This document shows positions 16,031 to 25,012 of a stretch of DNA of 64,000 nt, piece after piece. Under the pieces are notes generated by a model, which was not told the origin of the DNA, searched no databases, and saw only the letters and a list, made by a program, of their open reading frames with translations. This stretch comes from Bacillus manliponensis (GTDB lineage Bacteria > Bacillota > Bacilli > Bacillales > Bacillaceae_G). Position 1 is the first letter of the stretch; each line of letters begins with the position of its first letter. The stretch covers positions 1 through 64,000 of the forward strand of contig NZ_JOTN01000015.1 of NCBI RefSeq assembly GCF_000712595.1. The letters run 5' to 3'. The position numbers were made by a program, and so were the translations under genes.

Positions 16031-19000
16031 ATGAAGAAAGTAGATGTAAAAGAGTCAGCTGTAAGGAGAGAAGCGCGAATTCGCCAGCAGTGGCAAGAGC
16101 AGGATACTTTTATGCAATCGATTCGAAATCGCGAAGGGACACAATCGTTTGTATTTTATGAAGGACCGCCAACTGCAAATGGTCTTCCTCATGTCGGGCA
16201 TGCACTCGGACGAACAATTAAAGATGTTGTTGCAAGATATAAAACGATGACAGGGTATAAAGTATTGAGAAAAGCGGGCTGGGATACACATGGATTACCG
16301 GTTGAGTTAGGGGTCGAGAAGCAACTTGGCATCTCTGGTAAGCATGAAATTGAAAAATATGGTGTAGAAGATTTTCTGAAAAAGTGTAAAGAAAGTGTAT
16401 TTACGTATGAAAAGCAGTGGCGTGAATTTACAGAAAGTATCGGTTATTGGGTCGATATGGATGCACCTTATATTACACTTGAGAATAACTACATTGAAAG
16501 TGTTTGGCATATTCTTGGGACGATTCATGAAAAAGGATTGTTATATAAAGGGCACCGCGTTTCACCATATTGCCCAAGCTGCCAAACGTCGCTAAGTTCG
16601 CATGAAGTAGCGCAAGGGTATAAGACGGTGAAAGATTTAAGTGCGACTGTAAAGTTTAAGGTGAAAGATAGAGACAATGAGTATTTCCTTGGTTGGACGA
16701 CAACGCCTTGGACACTTCCGGCTAACGTTGCACTCGCTGTTCATGCCGAAATGGAATATGTAAGGGCGCAGCAAGGAGAGAACGTATATATCGTTGCGAA
16801 AGAGTTAGTAAAAAAAGTATTACAAGGGGAATATGAGGTGTTGTCTGTCCATAAAGGAAATGAGCTAACAGGACTTTCTTACGTCGCTCCGTTCCAATTT
16901 GTACAGGTGGAAAAAGGGCACGTTGTTGTAAGTGCGGACTTCGTAACAGCAAACAGTGGTACCGGCATTGTTCATCTTGCACCTGCTTACGGAGAAGATG
17001 ATTATAAAGTTGTAAAGGAACATGATTTATCGTTTGTAAACGTTGTAAATGGGAAAGGAGAATATACAGAGGCGGTTCCATTGTTACAAGGAAAGTTTGT
17101 AAAGGAATGTGATGTAGAAATCGTCCGCTATTTAGCGCACCATAACCTTTTGTATACAAAAGAAAAATATGAACATAGCTATCCACATTGCTGGCGCTGT
17201 GATGCACCACTTTTGTATTATGCGAGTGAAAGTTGGTTCATTCGAACAACTGCGTTACAGGAAAAGTTTTTACAAAATAACAATGAGGTTATTTGGCATC
17301 CGGATCATATTAAGCATGGCCGCTTCGGTAACTTTTTAGAAAATATGGTCGACTGGAATATTAGTCGAAATCGGTACTGGGGTACGCCGCTTAATGTATG
17401 GGAATGTAAAGGATGCGATCATCAGTTTTCGCCAAGAAGTATTGCCGAATTAAGAGAGCATGCTGCTCATGATGTTGATGAACAGATTGAACTTCATAAG
17501 CCATATGTTGATAACGTTACAGTTCGCTGCACGAAATGTGATGGAGATATGAAACGTACACCAGAAGTTATTGATGTTTGGTTTGATAGTGGATCGATGC
17601 CATTTGCGCAGCAACATTATCCGTTTGAAAATAAAGAACTATTTGAAGAACAGTTCCCAGCAGATGTAATCGCAGAAGGAATTGATCAAACGCGCGGGTG
17701 GTTTTATAGTTTGCTTGCAGTGTCGACGCTCTATACAGGAAAAGTACCATATAAGCGTGTATTATCACTTGGTCATGTGTTAGATGAGCATGGACAGAAG
17801 ATGTCAAAAAGTAAAGGGAATGCGTTGGATCCAATTGAGTTAGTAGAAAAGTTTGGAGCAGATGCGCTAAGATGGGCTTTACTTGTTGATAGTGCACCGT
17901 GGAATCCGAAGCGCTTTTCTGAGCGAACAGTGGCAGAGGCAAAGTCAAAACTTGTTGATACGTTATTAAATGTATATAGCTTTTATGTACTGTATGCGAA
18001 TTTAGATGGATATAAGCATGGGGAAGCGGATAATCTAAAGAAAACAAAATTAGATGAATGGGTATTATCGAGATTAAATAGTACTGTTCAAAAGGTAAGA
18101 GATTCATTAGAAGAGTATCAGTTTACAGCTGCTGCACGTGATATTGCATTGTTTGTGGAAGAAGTAAGTAACTGGTATGTAAGACGTTCCCGTAGTCGTT
18201 TTTGGGAAGCTGGTATGAGTGCTGAAAAATTAGCCGCATACGATACGCTTCATACCGTACTTGTTACAGTAAGTAAATTGCTTGCACCTTTTACACCATT
18301 TTTGGCGGAAGATATTCATGCGAATTTAGAAGGAAGTAGCGTACATGTAGCGGATTATCCAGTATGTGAACAGTCATTGTTAAATGAAAGGCTTGAAAAA
18401 GAAATGGCAGCTGTATTAGCAGTTGTAGAGCTTGGACGCAGCGTACGAAATGAACATAACTTGAAAGTAAAGCAACCGTTAGCAAAGCTTGTTGTATTAG
18501 AGCATAAAGAGAAAAATATGAGCTGGGAGTTCTATCAAGATATTATTCAAGATGAACTGAATGTGAAACAAGTTACAGTGGAACAAAATGATGAAGAACA
18601 CGTATCGTATCAGCTGAAATTAAACTTTAAACAAGCTGGACCGAAATTCGGAAAAGACGTAAATATCGTCAAAAATTGGCTACAAAACTTATCAAGTGAA
18701 GAGGTCCAATTATTTGTTCAAAATCAAGAAATGGTATGCCTATTATTACAAGGAGAAAATCGTGTTATTACAGAAGCAGATGTACATGTTGAAAAAGTAA
18801 CGAAAGCTGGATTTGCAGATGCAACAAATGGAGAGTATACCGTTATTCTTGATACAAATGTAACAAAAGAGTTATTAGAAGAGGGAATGGCACGTGAATT
18901 TATTCGTGCAGTCCAAGATTACCGGAAGAAATTAAATTTACCAGTGAATTTACGAGTAAACATCGAACTTACAGCAGATGAGGAGTTACAATCTGCTGTA

Positions 19001-19132
19001 ACGAAGCATAAACAATTATTGCAAGAAAATTTATTGATGAAGCAGTTATTACTCCATGACTCTTTGGAGCAAGGAGAAGAAATAGAAGTGGGAACGAAAA
19101 AGGTGTGTATGAAACTAAGTCCAGCTAGTTGA
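16031..19132 (+). CDS. ileS: Isoleucyl-tRNA synthetase, type 2 (1033 aa)
   Basis: This class I synthetase has the HIGH motif in [16 protein letters not shown] (about residues 45-60), an editing CP1 domain ([15 protein letters not shown], about 221-235), and [10 protein letters not shown] near residue 592. At 1033 aa with an eukaryote-like sequence and a long C-terminal region lacking the usual terminal zinc finger, it belongs to the IleRS2 class. Members of that class are known to be naturally tolerant of mupirocin; B. cereus-group species commonly carry one in addition to a roughly 920-aa IleRS1. Tolerance here is inferred from class. Ribosome site AAAGGAG; controlled by its own Ile T-box. 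Confidence 0.94.
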   Translation: MKKVDVKESAVRREARIRQQWQEQDTFMQSIRNREGTQSFVFYEGPPTANGLPHVGHALGRTIKDVVARYKTMTGYKVLRKAGWDTHGLPVELGVEKQLGISGKHEIEKYGVEDFLKKCKESVFTYEKQWREFTESIGYWVDMDAPYITLENNYIESVWHILGTIHEKGLLYKGHRVSPYCPSCQTSLSSHEVAQGYKTVKDLSATVKFKVKDRDNEYFLGWTTTPWTLPANVALAVHAEMEYVRAQQGENVYIVAKELVKKVLQGEYEVLSVHKGNELTGLSYVAPFQFVQVEKGHVVVSADFVTANSGTGIVHLAPAYGEDDYKVVKEHDLSFVNVVNGKGEYTEAVPLLQGKFVKECDVEIVRYLAHHNLLYTKEKYEHSYPHCWRCDAPLLYYASESWFIRTTALQEKFLQNNNEVIWHPDHIKHGRFGNFLENMVDWNISRNRYWGTPLNVWECKGCDHQFSPRSIAELREHAAHDVDEQIELHKPYVDNVTVRCTKCDGDMKRTPEVIDVWFDSGSMPFAQQHYPFENKELFEEQFPADVIAEGIDQTRGWFYSLLAVSTLYTGKVPYKRVLSLGHVLDEHGQKMSKSKGNALDPIELVEKFGADALRWALLVDSAPWNPKRFSERTVAEAKSKLVDTLLNVYSFYVLYANLDGYKHGEADNLKKTKLDEWVLSRLNSTVQKVRDSLEEYQFTAAARDIALFVEEVSNWYVRRSRSRFWEAGMSAEKLAAYDTLHTVLVTVSKLLAPFTPFLAEDIHANLEGSSVHVADYPVCEQSLLNERLEKEMAAVLAVVELGRSVRNEHNLKVKQPLAKLVVLEHKEKNMSWEFYQDIIQDELNVKQVTVEQNDEEHVSYQLKLNFKQAGPKFGKDVNIVKNWLQNLSSEEVQLFVQNQEMVCLLLQGENRVITEADVHVEKVTKAGFADATNGEYTVILDTNVTKELLEEGMAREFIRAVQDYRKKLNLPVNLRVNIELTADEELQSAVTKHKQLLQENLLMKQLLLHDSLEQGEEIEVGTKKVCMKLSPAS

Positions 19133-19199
19133 AAAAAATTTGAAAAAGAGCTTGCATTTTTGGAATTAAAAGAATAGAATATTCTGTAAATATAAAAAG

Positions 19200-19425
19200 T
19201 GATGAACAGGAAAAGTACATGATGAACTGATCTACAGAGAGCAATCAGTAGCTGAAAAGATTGCGGTGCGGCATGATGGAAAGACACCTGTGAGCGTTAC
19301 TTTGAACGTGAACAACTAGTAAAAGTAAACGGCGCCTGCCGTTATCAGGTATAGAGTGGTCAATGATGACAATTTGGGTGGTACCGCGGTTCAATCCGTC
19401 CCTTGTAGAGGGGCGGATTTTTGTG
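19200..19425 (+). promoter_or_regulatory. T-box leader of the aspS-type gene, specifier GAC (Asp)
   Basis: Lower helix ACAGG/CCTGT and upper helix CATGATG/CATGATG (one mismatch) enclose a loop reading GAA-A-GAC-A with GAC at 19283-19285, so tRNA-Asp is the ligand. AGAGAG and GCTGAAAAG elements of stem I are present, the antiterminator TGGGTGGTACCGCGG lies at about 19375-19389, and the terminator (ATCCGTCCC...GGGGCGGAT, T run) at 19393-19425. Confidence 0.88.
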
Positions 19426-19449
19426 TTTTTTGAAAGGGGGTGAGCGGCC

Positions 19450-19554
19450 GTGGATGATGACGATGACAACAATAATAATCGCATGACAATACAAATAGTA
19501 GGAGGAAAAAGAAATGAACAAACAGTTGAAGCGGTCGCTTACAGCGGAATGTAA
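19450..19554 (+). CDS. Candidate leader peptide with Asp5-Asn4 run, overlapping aspS
   Basis: A 34-codon ORF starts at GTG 19450, seven bases after AAAGGGGGTG, one of the best ribosome-binding sites in the window. It begins V-DDDDD-NNNN-R-M (codons GAT GAT GAC GAT GAC AAC AAT AAT AAT), then MTIQIVGGKRNEQTVEAV, and stops at TAA 19552-19554. It lies after the T-box terminator and overlaps the first 41 bases of the synthetase gene in another frame; the aspS ribosome site GTAGGAGG sits inside it. A run of the two amino acids whose tRNAs this enzyme class can charge suggests translational sensing of Asp/Asn-tRNA charging. Seen: ORF, codons, ribosome site, overlap. Inferred: expression and regulatory role. 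Confidence 0.6.
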   Translation: MDDDDDNNNNRMTIQIVGGKRNEQTVEAVAYSGM

Positions 19555-20806
19555 AGAAAATACAACGGTAATGATACAAGGATGGGTGAAGAAGATTCGT
19601 CATCTTGGCAACATTAGTTTTTTACTACTTCGTGATAGATCAGGTGTAATGCAGTGCATTTTAGAACATGAATGGGCTGGATATAAAGTAGAAACGGAAA
19701 GTGTTGTACAAATAATTGGGAAAGTAGTTGCAACTGATAAAACAGAGCTTGGCATCGAATTATTAGTAGAAAACATTCAGCTTTTAAATAGCAGTGAGCC
19801 AATTCCGTTTGAGGTAAACAAAAAGAAACTACAAGTTGGTTTAGATCAAATGCTTCATGCTCGCACACTATCTTTCAGACATGAACGAGTAAAGGCGATT
19901 TTCGCCATTCAATCCGCACTTGCGCAGGCATTTAGTGAATATTTATTAGAGCAAAGTTTTACAAGGATTTTTACACCAAAACTTGTTTCACAAGGAGCAG
20001 AAGGCGGAGCAAATGTATTTCAGATTGAATATTTCGGAAAAGAGGCATATTTAGCACAGTCACCGCAGTTTTATAAACAAATGATGGTCGCAGGTGGATT
20101 AGAGCGTGTATTTGAAATTGCTCCTGTATACCGGGCGGAGCATCATAACTCTTCTCGTCATTTGAATGAGTATATTTCATTAGACGTAGAGCTCGCTTTT
20201 ATTGAAGATGTATATGAAGTAATGCAACTTGAAACAGACGTGCTTCGTTATATGTTCCAAAAGGTAAAACAAATTTGTGCGAAGGAACTAGAACTTCTGC
20301 AAATTGAAGTTCCTGTTATTACAGAAATTCCGAAGTTAACGGTTGCAGAAGCGCAAAGTATTTTACAAATGAACTATAAGAAGGAATCTCCGTTTGGTGA
20401 CTTAGACTCTGAAGGGGAAAAGTTACTTGGCAAATATGTAAAAGAGACCTATAACAGCGATTTTGTATTTATTACTCATTACCCAAAAGAAACGCGCCCG
20501 ATGTATACAATACCAAATAAAGAAAACCCGTCTATAACAGACTCCTTCGACTTGCTATATAAAGGATTAGAAATTACGTCAGGTGCGCAGCGTATTCATG
20601 AGTACGATATGTTAGCTCGTTCCTTTGAAGAAAAAGGTTTACACATCGAAAATTTCGAATCCTATATGGATACGTTCCGTTATGGATGTCCTCCGCATGG
20701 TGGATTTGCAATCGGTTTAGAACGACTCGTATATAAATTGTTAAACTTATCAAATGTTCGCGAGGCAAGTGCATTTCCGAGAGACTGCACGCGTTTAGTA
20801 CCATAA
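19514..20806 (+). CDS. aspS2: Archaeal-type aspartyl-tRNA synthetase (AspRS2, possibly non-discriminating)
   Basis: This is a 430-aa class IIb synthetase without the GAD insertion of the roughly 590-aa bacterial AspRS. The N-terminal OB-fold anticodon domain (MIQGWVKKIRHLGNISFLL) is followed by the catalytic core: QGAEGGANVF, YLAQSPQFYKQ, motif 2 FEIAPVYRAEHHNSSRHLNEY, and motif 3 GGFAIGLERLVY ending FPRDCTRLVP. This is the archaeal AspRS pattern; many such enzymes charge both tRNA-Asp and tRNA-Asn. By my alignment, the archaeal discriminator positions 26 and 85 are Lys and Glu here, matching neither known class. Ribosome site GTAGGAGG. Controlled by an Asp T-box, and probably by the overlapping leader ORF. 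Confidence 0.9.
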   Translation: MNKQLKRSLTAECKENTTVMIQGWVKKIRHLGNISFLLLRDRSGVMQCILEHEWAGYKVETESVVQIIGKVVATDKTELGIELLVENIQLLNSSEPIPFEVNKKKLQVGLDQMLHARTLSFRHERVKAIFAIQSALAQAFSEYLLEQSFTRIFTPKLVSQGAEGGANVFQIEYFGKEAYLAQSPQFYKQMMVAGGLERVFEIAPVYRAEHHNSSRHLNEYISLDVELAFIEDVYEVMQLETDVLRYMFQKVKQICAKELELLQIEVPVITEIPKLTVAEAQSILQMNYKKESPFGDLDSEGEKLLGKYVKETYNSDFVFITHYPKETRPMYTIPNKENPSITDSFDLLYKGLEITSGAQRIHEYDMLARSFEEKGLHIENFESYMDTFRYGCPPHGGFAIGLERLVYKLLNLSNVREASAFPRDCTRLVP

Positions 20807-20860
20807 GAAAAATAATGATTTGTATCGAAAATTCTTGTGAATGAAGTGGTTACTAATACA

Positions 20861-20893
20861 CAATTAAGGGCTGTAAGTACAGCCCTTAATTAT
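20861..20893. terminator. Bidirectional terminator between convergent genes
   Basis: CAATTAAGGGCTGT and ACAGCCCTTAATT pair perfectly around AAGT. It closes the synthetase unit and, on the other strand, the hydrolase gene whose stop is at 20898. Confidence 0.8.
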
Positions 20894-20897
20894 GTAT

Positions 20898-21674
20898 TTA
20901 GTTCATTACTTGTATTTCTTTTGGGAGAGAGGAATGTCCAATCCAACTCTCAATTAAATGGTGAAACAGTATGGGGTTTGCTAGAGAGGTACCATGTCCG
21001 ATTTCAGAAATGATAACACCTTTACAATTTGGATTATTTTGAACGATTTCAGTCATTGAATCTTTCATGATCCGTTTTTCTTTTTCTCCAACAGTGGCTA
21101 ATATGTTACTCTGGGCATTTTTGAAGGTGTTTGGGATTGTAAATGACATGTTTTCTACCATTATTTGAGCTAAAAGATCTTTGCTCATGTGACACACTTC
21201 TTCGTAATATGTTTCAAAATAATCGTTATTTATGTACATAGATTCGGCTTGTAGTTTAGCTAACTTCTTATTTTTTATAAGGGGATGCACAAATGTAACT
21301 GCTCTTTTTAGCATGTTAGCAAAAGGTATAGGTTTTACTAAGGCACTGTTAATCATAGCGTAATGAATGAGATTAGGTCTCATGCTAAGCATAGCAATTA
21401 ATATTTGAGCACCTAAAGAAAAACCGATGACGATAACTGTCTTACCTTTGCTTTTCTCTTCAATTAATTGAATAATTTGTTCAGCGCTATCATTTATTGA
21501 AAAGTAACGGTTCTCATTACTTTTTCCTTGCCCCGGAAGATCAGGAACTAAGCAATGGAAATTCTTGAAGTGCTCAATTTGTTTATCCCACATCCACCCA
21601 CTAACTCCGCCGCCATGAAGAAAAACCATAAGCGGTGAGTTTTCATTTTTTATCTCTTTATAATGTAAATTCAT
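20898..21674 (-). CDS. Alpha/beta-fold hydrolase
   Basis: This 258-aa serine hydrolase has oxyanion-hole FLHGGGVSGWMWDKQ, the PDLPGQGKS turn, nucleophile elbow GFSLGA, and a C-terminal catalytic His in EIGHGTSLAN. Proteins of this shape include esterases and C-C hydrolases; the substrate cannot be told. I place the start at ATG 21674 (MNLHYKE), with AAGGAG 14 nt upstream; an in-frame GTG at 21689 sits on top of that ribosome site, so the start remains uncertain. Single gene with its own upstream region containing a bcr1 copy. Confidence 0.8.
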   Translation of the reverse strand: MNLHYKEIKNENSPLMVFLHGGGVSGWMWDKQIEHFKNFHCLVPDLPGQGKSNENRYFSINDSAEQIIQLIEEKSKGKTVIVIGFSLGAQILIAMLSMRPNLIHYAMINSALVKPIPFANMLKRAVTFVHPLIKNKKLAKLQAESMYINNDYFETYYEEVCHMSKDLLAQIMVENMSFTIPNTFKNAQSNILATVGEKEKRIMKDSMTEIVQNNPNCKGVIISEIGHGTSLANPILFHHLIESWIGHSSLPKEIQVMN

Positions 21675-21793
21675 ATGTGTATCATTCACTCCTTTTAAGG
21701 TGGTTAATCCCAAACTTTAAACCTAAAATATTCCATATATCTATCATTATATGAAAAAATAACCATTTGAACTACTCTTACACCATACGTAAT

Positions 21794-21951
21794 TTTATCC
21801 CGCATTAACGGGCTGTAAGACTCCCACCTCAAAACTTGAGAAAAAGCGAAGAAGTTTAGGTGGGAGATAAACAGCCCGTAAAAGCCCGATTGGTCGGGCT
21901 ACACTCAGTAGGGGATGAAGAAAACCCCTGCTGAGTGAAGTTTCACTTTAT
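21794..21951 (+). repeat. bcr1 repeat (158 bp)
   Basis: Complete copy flanked by TTTAT at both ends, with CCCGCATTAACGGGC, the ACTCCCACCTC/AGGTGGGAG stem, AAAAGCCCGATTGGTCGGGC and the terminal ACTCAG.../...CTGAGT stem. Confidence 0.9.
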
Positions 21952-21992
21952 CTTTACTCCATAATAGATACGTTAGCGTGAGTTATATTCCT

Positions 21993-22094
21993 ATGTTTAA
22001 ATTCACATGGCACGAAGCAGTCAAAGGTTCTGACCGTCACTATGCATGTCTAGTCGCAGTTGCTCTGTCTAACCAAAAAAGAAAAGGTTTTTAA
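21993..22094 (+). other. Repeated micro-coding module, copy 2 (33 codons)
   Basis: The frame ATG-TTT-AAA... reads MFKFTWHEAVKGSDRHY, then a hydrophobic stretch, then SNQKRKGF and a TAA stop, beginning 42 bp after a bcr1 copy. It is homologous to the module at 8700-8792 on the minus strand. No convincing ribosome-binding site and no promoter precede it, so it may be the C-terminal relic of a longer gene. Otherwise the 21675-22236 gap holds only bcr1 and AT-rich DNA. Confidence 0.4.
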
Positions 22095-22236
22095 TCTCAC
22101 TATATTTTCCACATCTTCTCATCATTTTCTAATCTTTCTCTAACTCCCTTCTTTTTTTATAGCTTTAATATAAGTATCAGAAAGATAAATAAACAAAAAA
22201 CATATATAAATTGGGGAATTTGAAGGGAGCTTGTAT

Positions 22237-23424
22237 ATGATGAGAGTTTTAGTTGTGCCTTCGGGCTTTAAGGAAAGTTTAGATGCGGAACAAGCAGCAC
22301 AGTGCATGCAAGAAGGGATTAAAAGAGTAATGCCACTTGCAAAAGTGCAAATGTTACCAATGGTTGACGGTGGAGAAGGGTTTACAAAAGCACTTGTGAA
22401 AATTACAGGAGGAAGCATTTATAATGTGACGGTTACAGGACCAGTTGGGCAGGAAGTGAATTCTCACTTTGGCGTATTTACTAGAAAAGGAGAAGGACGC
22501 ACAGCTGTAATTGAAATGGCAGCTGCAGGCGGTCTAAGGCTTGTGCCAAGAGATATGCGTGACCCAAGAAAAACAACAACACACGGAGTTGGAGAATTAA
22601 TAAAAGCTGCTTTAGATACAGGTGTTGATCGTATTTTAATTGGCTGTGGTGATTCTGGAACGAGTGACGGTGGAGCTGGTATGGCAGAAGCGTTAGGTGT
22701 GAAGTTTTTTAATGAAAAAGGGGAGATAATTAAGATAAAGGGCGGCATCTCACTTTCTGAAGTACATCGTATTGATACGTCAAGTCTTGATCCAAGGCTT
22801 GCATATGTACAAATTGATGTAGCATGTAACTGGTTTAACAAATTATGCGGAGAAAATGGTGTTGCACGTGTGTTTGGTCCGCAAAAAGGAGCAACGGAGG
22901 AACAAGTTGTGCAGTTAGAAAAAGGATTAGAACAATATGCAGCTGTTATAAAAAAACAGACTGGGCTGGATGTTCGTGAAATGCCAGGAGGCGGTGCATC
23001 AGGAGGACTTGGAGCTGGATTACAAGCATTAATTGGTGCGAAATTACACCCACGTTACGATATTATTATGAAATATATTCATTTAGATCATTTGTTAAGA
23101 GAAACTGACCTTGTTTTCACTGCAGAAGGTAGCATTGATTTTCAAACGCCTCGTGGGAAAATTCCAGCAGAAGTAGCGCAGCGGGCGAAAAAATATAATT
23201 TACCAGTTGTTGCGTTAGTTGGAACGATCGGTAAAGGAGCAAGGTTAAATTATGACTATGGTATCGATGCATATACGAGTATCGTACCGATGCCAGCAAC
23301 GATAGAAGAAGCATTTATTAACGCAGAAAAATGGTTAACAAACTGTACAGAAAGCGCAATGCGTACCATTTTAGTAGGGTATCAAATTGCATCGCGGATC
23401 AATAAGAAGGGGCGAGTTTCATGA
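22237..23424 (+). CDS. glxK: Glycerate kinase (GarK/GlxK family)
   Basis: This 395-aa enzyme phosphorylates D-glycerate, feeding it into glycolysis. Family features: RVLVVPSGFKESLDAEQAA at the start, MLPMVDGGEGF, VTGPVG, the GCGDSGTSDGGAGMAEALG loop, PGGGASGGLGAGLQA, and FTAEGSIDFQTPRGK near residue 300. Full length for the family (about 380 aa). ATG at 22237 follows GGGAGC; TTG at 22231 is an alternative. Its stop overlaps the start of the permease gene (ATGA), so kinase and transporter are made together, suggesting uptake and use of glycerate or a related hydroxyacid. Confidence 0.92.
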   Translation: MMRVLVVPSGFKESLDAEQAAQCMQEGIKRVMPLAKVQMLPMVDGGEGFTKALVKITGGSIYNVTVTGPVGQEVNSHFGVFTRKGEGRTAVIEMAAAGGLRLVPRDMRDPRKTTTHGVGELIKAALDTGVDRILIGCGDSGTSDGGAGMAEALGVKFFNEKGEIIKIKGGISLSEVHRIDTSSLDPRLAYVQIDVACNWFNKLCGENGVARVFGPQKGATEEQVVQLEKGLEQYAAVIKKQTGLDVREMPGGGASGGLGAGLQALIGAKLHPRYDIIMKYIHLDHLLRETDLVFTAEGSIDFQTPRGKIPAEVAQRAKKYNLPVVALVGTIGKGARLNYDYGIDAYTSIVPMPATIEEAFINAEKWLTNCTESAMRTILVGYQIASRINKKGRVS

Positions 23425-24851
23425 CTGTTGCATTACAAACAGAACAAACAAGGGTAGGAATGAGGAGTTCAAAACGACGAGCTCCTTATCTTCTACCAAG
23501 TTTATTAATAGTTATATCAGCTGTACTTGTTGTCATTCCGACGTCACTTTCTATAGAAGGAAAATGGAGTTTATTTGGCTTTCTTTGCGCTGTTATTTTA
23601 TGGACAACAACAAAGATTAATTCTGCATATATTGCGCTCGGAACAGTTTTATTTTTAATTGTCACCGGGGGAACGAAGCAGGAAGTATTATTTGAGTCAT
23701 TGGCATCGGACATTATTTGGCTGATGATTGGTTCATTTATATTAGGGGGAGCGTTGCAAGTAACAGGGTTAGCGGAAAAGTTAACAAATGCTGTTGTAAG
23801 TAGGGCTGATAACGTTGGAAATATCTTTTGGTTATTAACAGCAATGATTCAAATTTTAGCGTTTTTTATTCCATCAACATCAGGGCGTGCAGCAGTTGTA
23901 TTACCGGTATTTCAATCGCTTTCAAATGAAATAGGAAGTAAAAGAATTACGAAAGCAATGGCGATCTTAATTCCGACGATTATTTTAGTGTCAACAAGTT
24001 CTACCATTATCGGAGCAGGATCACATTTTATTGCCTTAGATTTGTTAAAGGAAATTAGTAATAAGGATATTTCGTTTGTGCAGTGGGTATTATGGGGATT
24101 ACCATTCGGTATGGTAGCAAGTGCGGTCTCATGTAAAATTATTTTATCGATGTTTTTAAAGAAAGAAGAAGTAAAACAAGGCTTATGTTATGAAAAAGTA
24201 GAGTTCCATTTATCCAAAAATGAAAAGTATACGTTAATTGTTTTAGCGGGGATGATCTTACTTTGGCTATCTGAAAGTTTACACGGAATTGAAATTGCAA
24301 CAACAACAATTATTGGTGCATTTCTTCTTACGTTACCTGCGTTTGGTGTACTGTCATGGAAAGCAGGGGTAAAATCAGTATCTTGGAATTTAATTATATT
24401 TGTGGCAGCTGCCATGGCGCTTGGAACGGCACTCATTGAAAGCGGGGCAGCTGATTGGATTATGAAAGGGCTATTTTCGTTCACAGAGCATGCAAAAGGG
24501 GAGTCCACATTTCTTGTTCTTCTCGTCTTAGTTTTCCTCTCTGTTACATCACATTTATATATGACTTCTCATACAACGAGAGCAATCGTATTTGTTCCGC
24601 CGCTTCTTTCATTTGCAGCTAGTATGGGTTTAAACGAAGTAGCGGTACTTTTTATCGGGATTGTTGGAATGAACTATTGTTTAACGTTTCCAGTAAGTTC
24701 AAAAGCGATTTTATTATTTCAAGAAAATGATGGAGAAACGTTCCAACCGAGGGATCTGCTCCGTTTAAGTGGATTTGTAGGTATTGCTTATGCAGTTTTA
24801 ATGGTTGTCTTCTACTATGGATATTGGAAATGGGCCGGGCTTGCATTATAA
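23421..24851 (+). CDS. SLC13/DASS-family permease
   Basis: This 476-aa membrane protein has about 11-12 helices and the re-entrant substrate loops of the divalent-anion:Na+ symporter family (IPSTSGRAAVVLPVFQSL near residue 150; the SHLYMTSHTTRAIVFVPPLL repeat near 375). The start overlaps the glycerate kinase stop. Pairing with a glycerate kinase suggests glycerate, tartronate or a small dicarboxylate as substrate; that is inference. No terminator is obvious after it. Confidence 0.85.
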   Translation: MTVALQTEQTRVGMRSSKRRAPYLLPSLLIVISAVLVVIPTSLSIEGKWSLFGFLCAVILWTTTKINSAYIALGTVLFLIVTGGTKQEVLFESLASDIIWLMIGSFILGGALQVTGLAEKLTNAVVSRADNVGNIFWLLTAMIQILAFFIPSTSGRAAVVLPVFQSLSNEIGSKRITKAMAILIPTIILVSTSSTIIGAGSHFIALDLLKEISNKDISFVQWVLWGLPFGMVASAVSCKIILSMFLKKEEVKQGLCYEKVEFHLSKNEKYTLIVLAGMILLWLSESLHGIEIATTTIIGAFLLTLPAFGVLSWKAGVKSVSWNLIIFVAAAMALGTALIESGAADWIMKGLFSFTEHAKGESTFLVLLVLVFLSVTSHLYMTSHTTRAIVFVPPLLSFAASMGLNEVAVLFIGIVGMNYCLTFPVSSKAILLFQENDGETFQPRDLLRLSGFVGIAYAVLMVVFYYGYWKWAGLAL

Positions 24852-24944
24852 CGTTGTACAGGTGAAATTAATGAAAAAGAAACAACATATCTTCCTTCTA
24901 AACTTTTTGTAAGGCAATTTTCTTACTTTCTTCCTTTTTAGCCT

Positions 24945-24976
24945 TTTAGCAGTAGCAAATTATTGCTAAACTAATA
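24945..24976. promoter_or_regulatory. AGCAA-atta-TTGCT palindrome upstream of the two-component operon
   Basis: A compact dyad (TTTAGCAGTAGCAAATTATTGCTAAA) lies 40-70 bp before the response-regulator start, followed by a weak promoter-like stretch. It could be an operator for autoregulation or the relic of a terminator; T-rich DNA follows poorly, so operator is favoured. Confidence 0.3.
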
Positions 24977-25012
24977 CAGTGTAGGAAATGATTGAGAGTT
25001 TAGGAGGATTTT

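Noticed and set aside
17568-18107. Long minus-strand frame inside ileS
   Set aside because: It is antisense to a clearly coding gene, Leu/His/Tyr-rich as antisense frames are, and lacks a ribosome site.
19298-19318. AAC or GTG after GAAC in the aspS leader as T-box specifier (Asn or Val)
   Set aside because: The stretch lies in a later hairpin (TTACTTT/AAAGTAA). The real specifier loop is framed by ACAGG/CCTGT and CATGATG/CATGATG and reads GAC.
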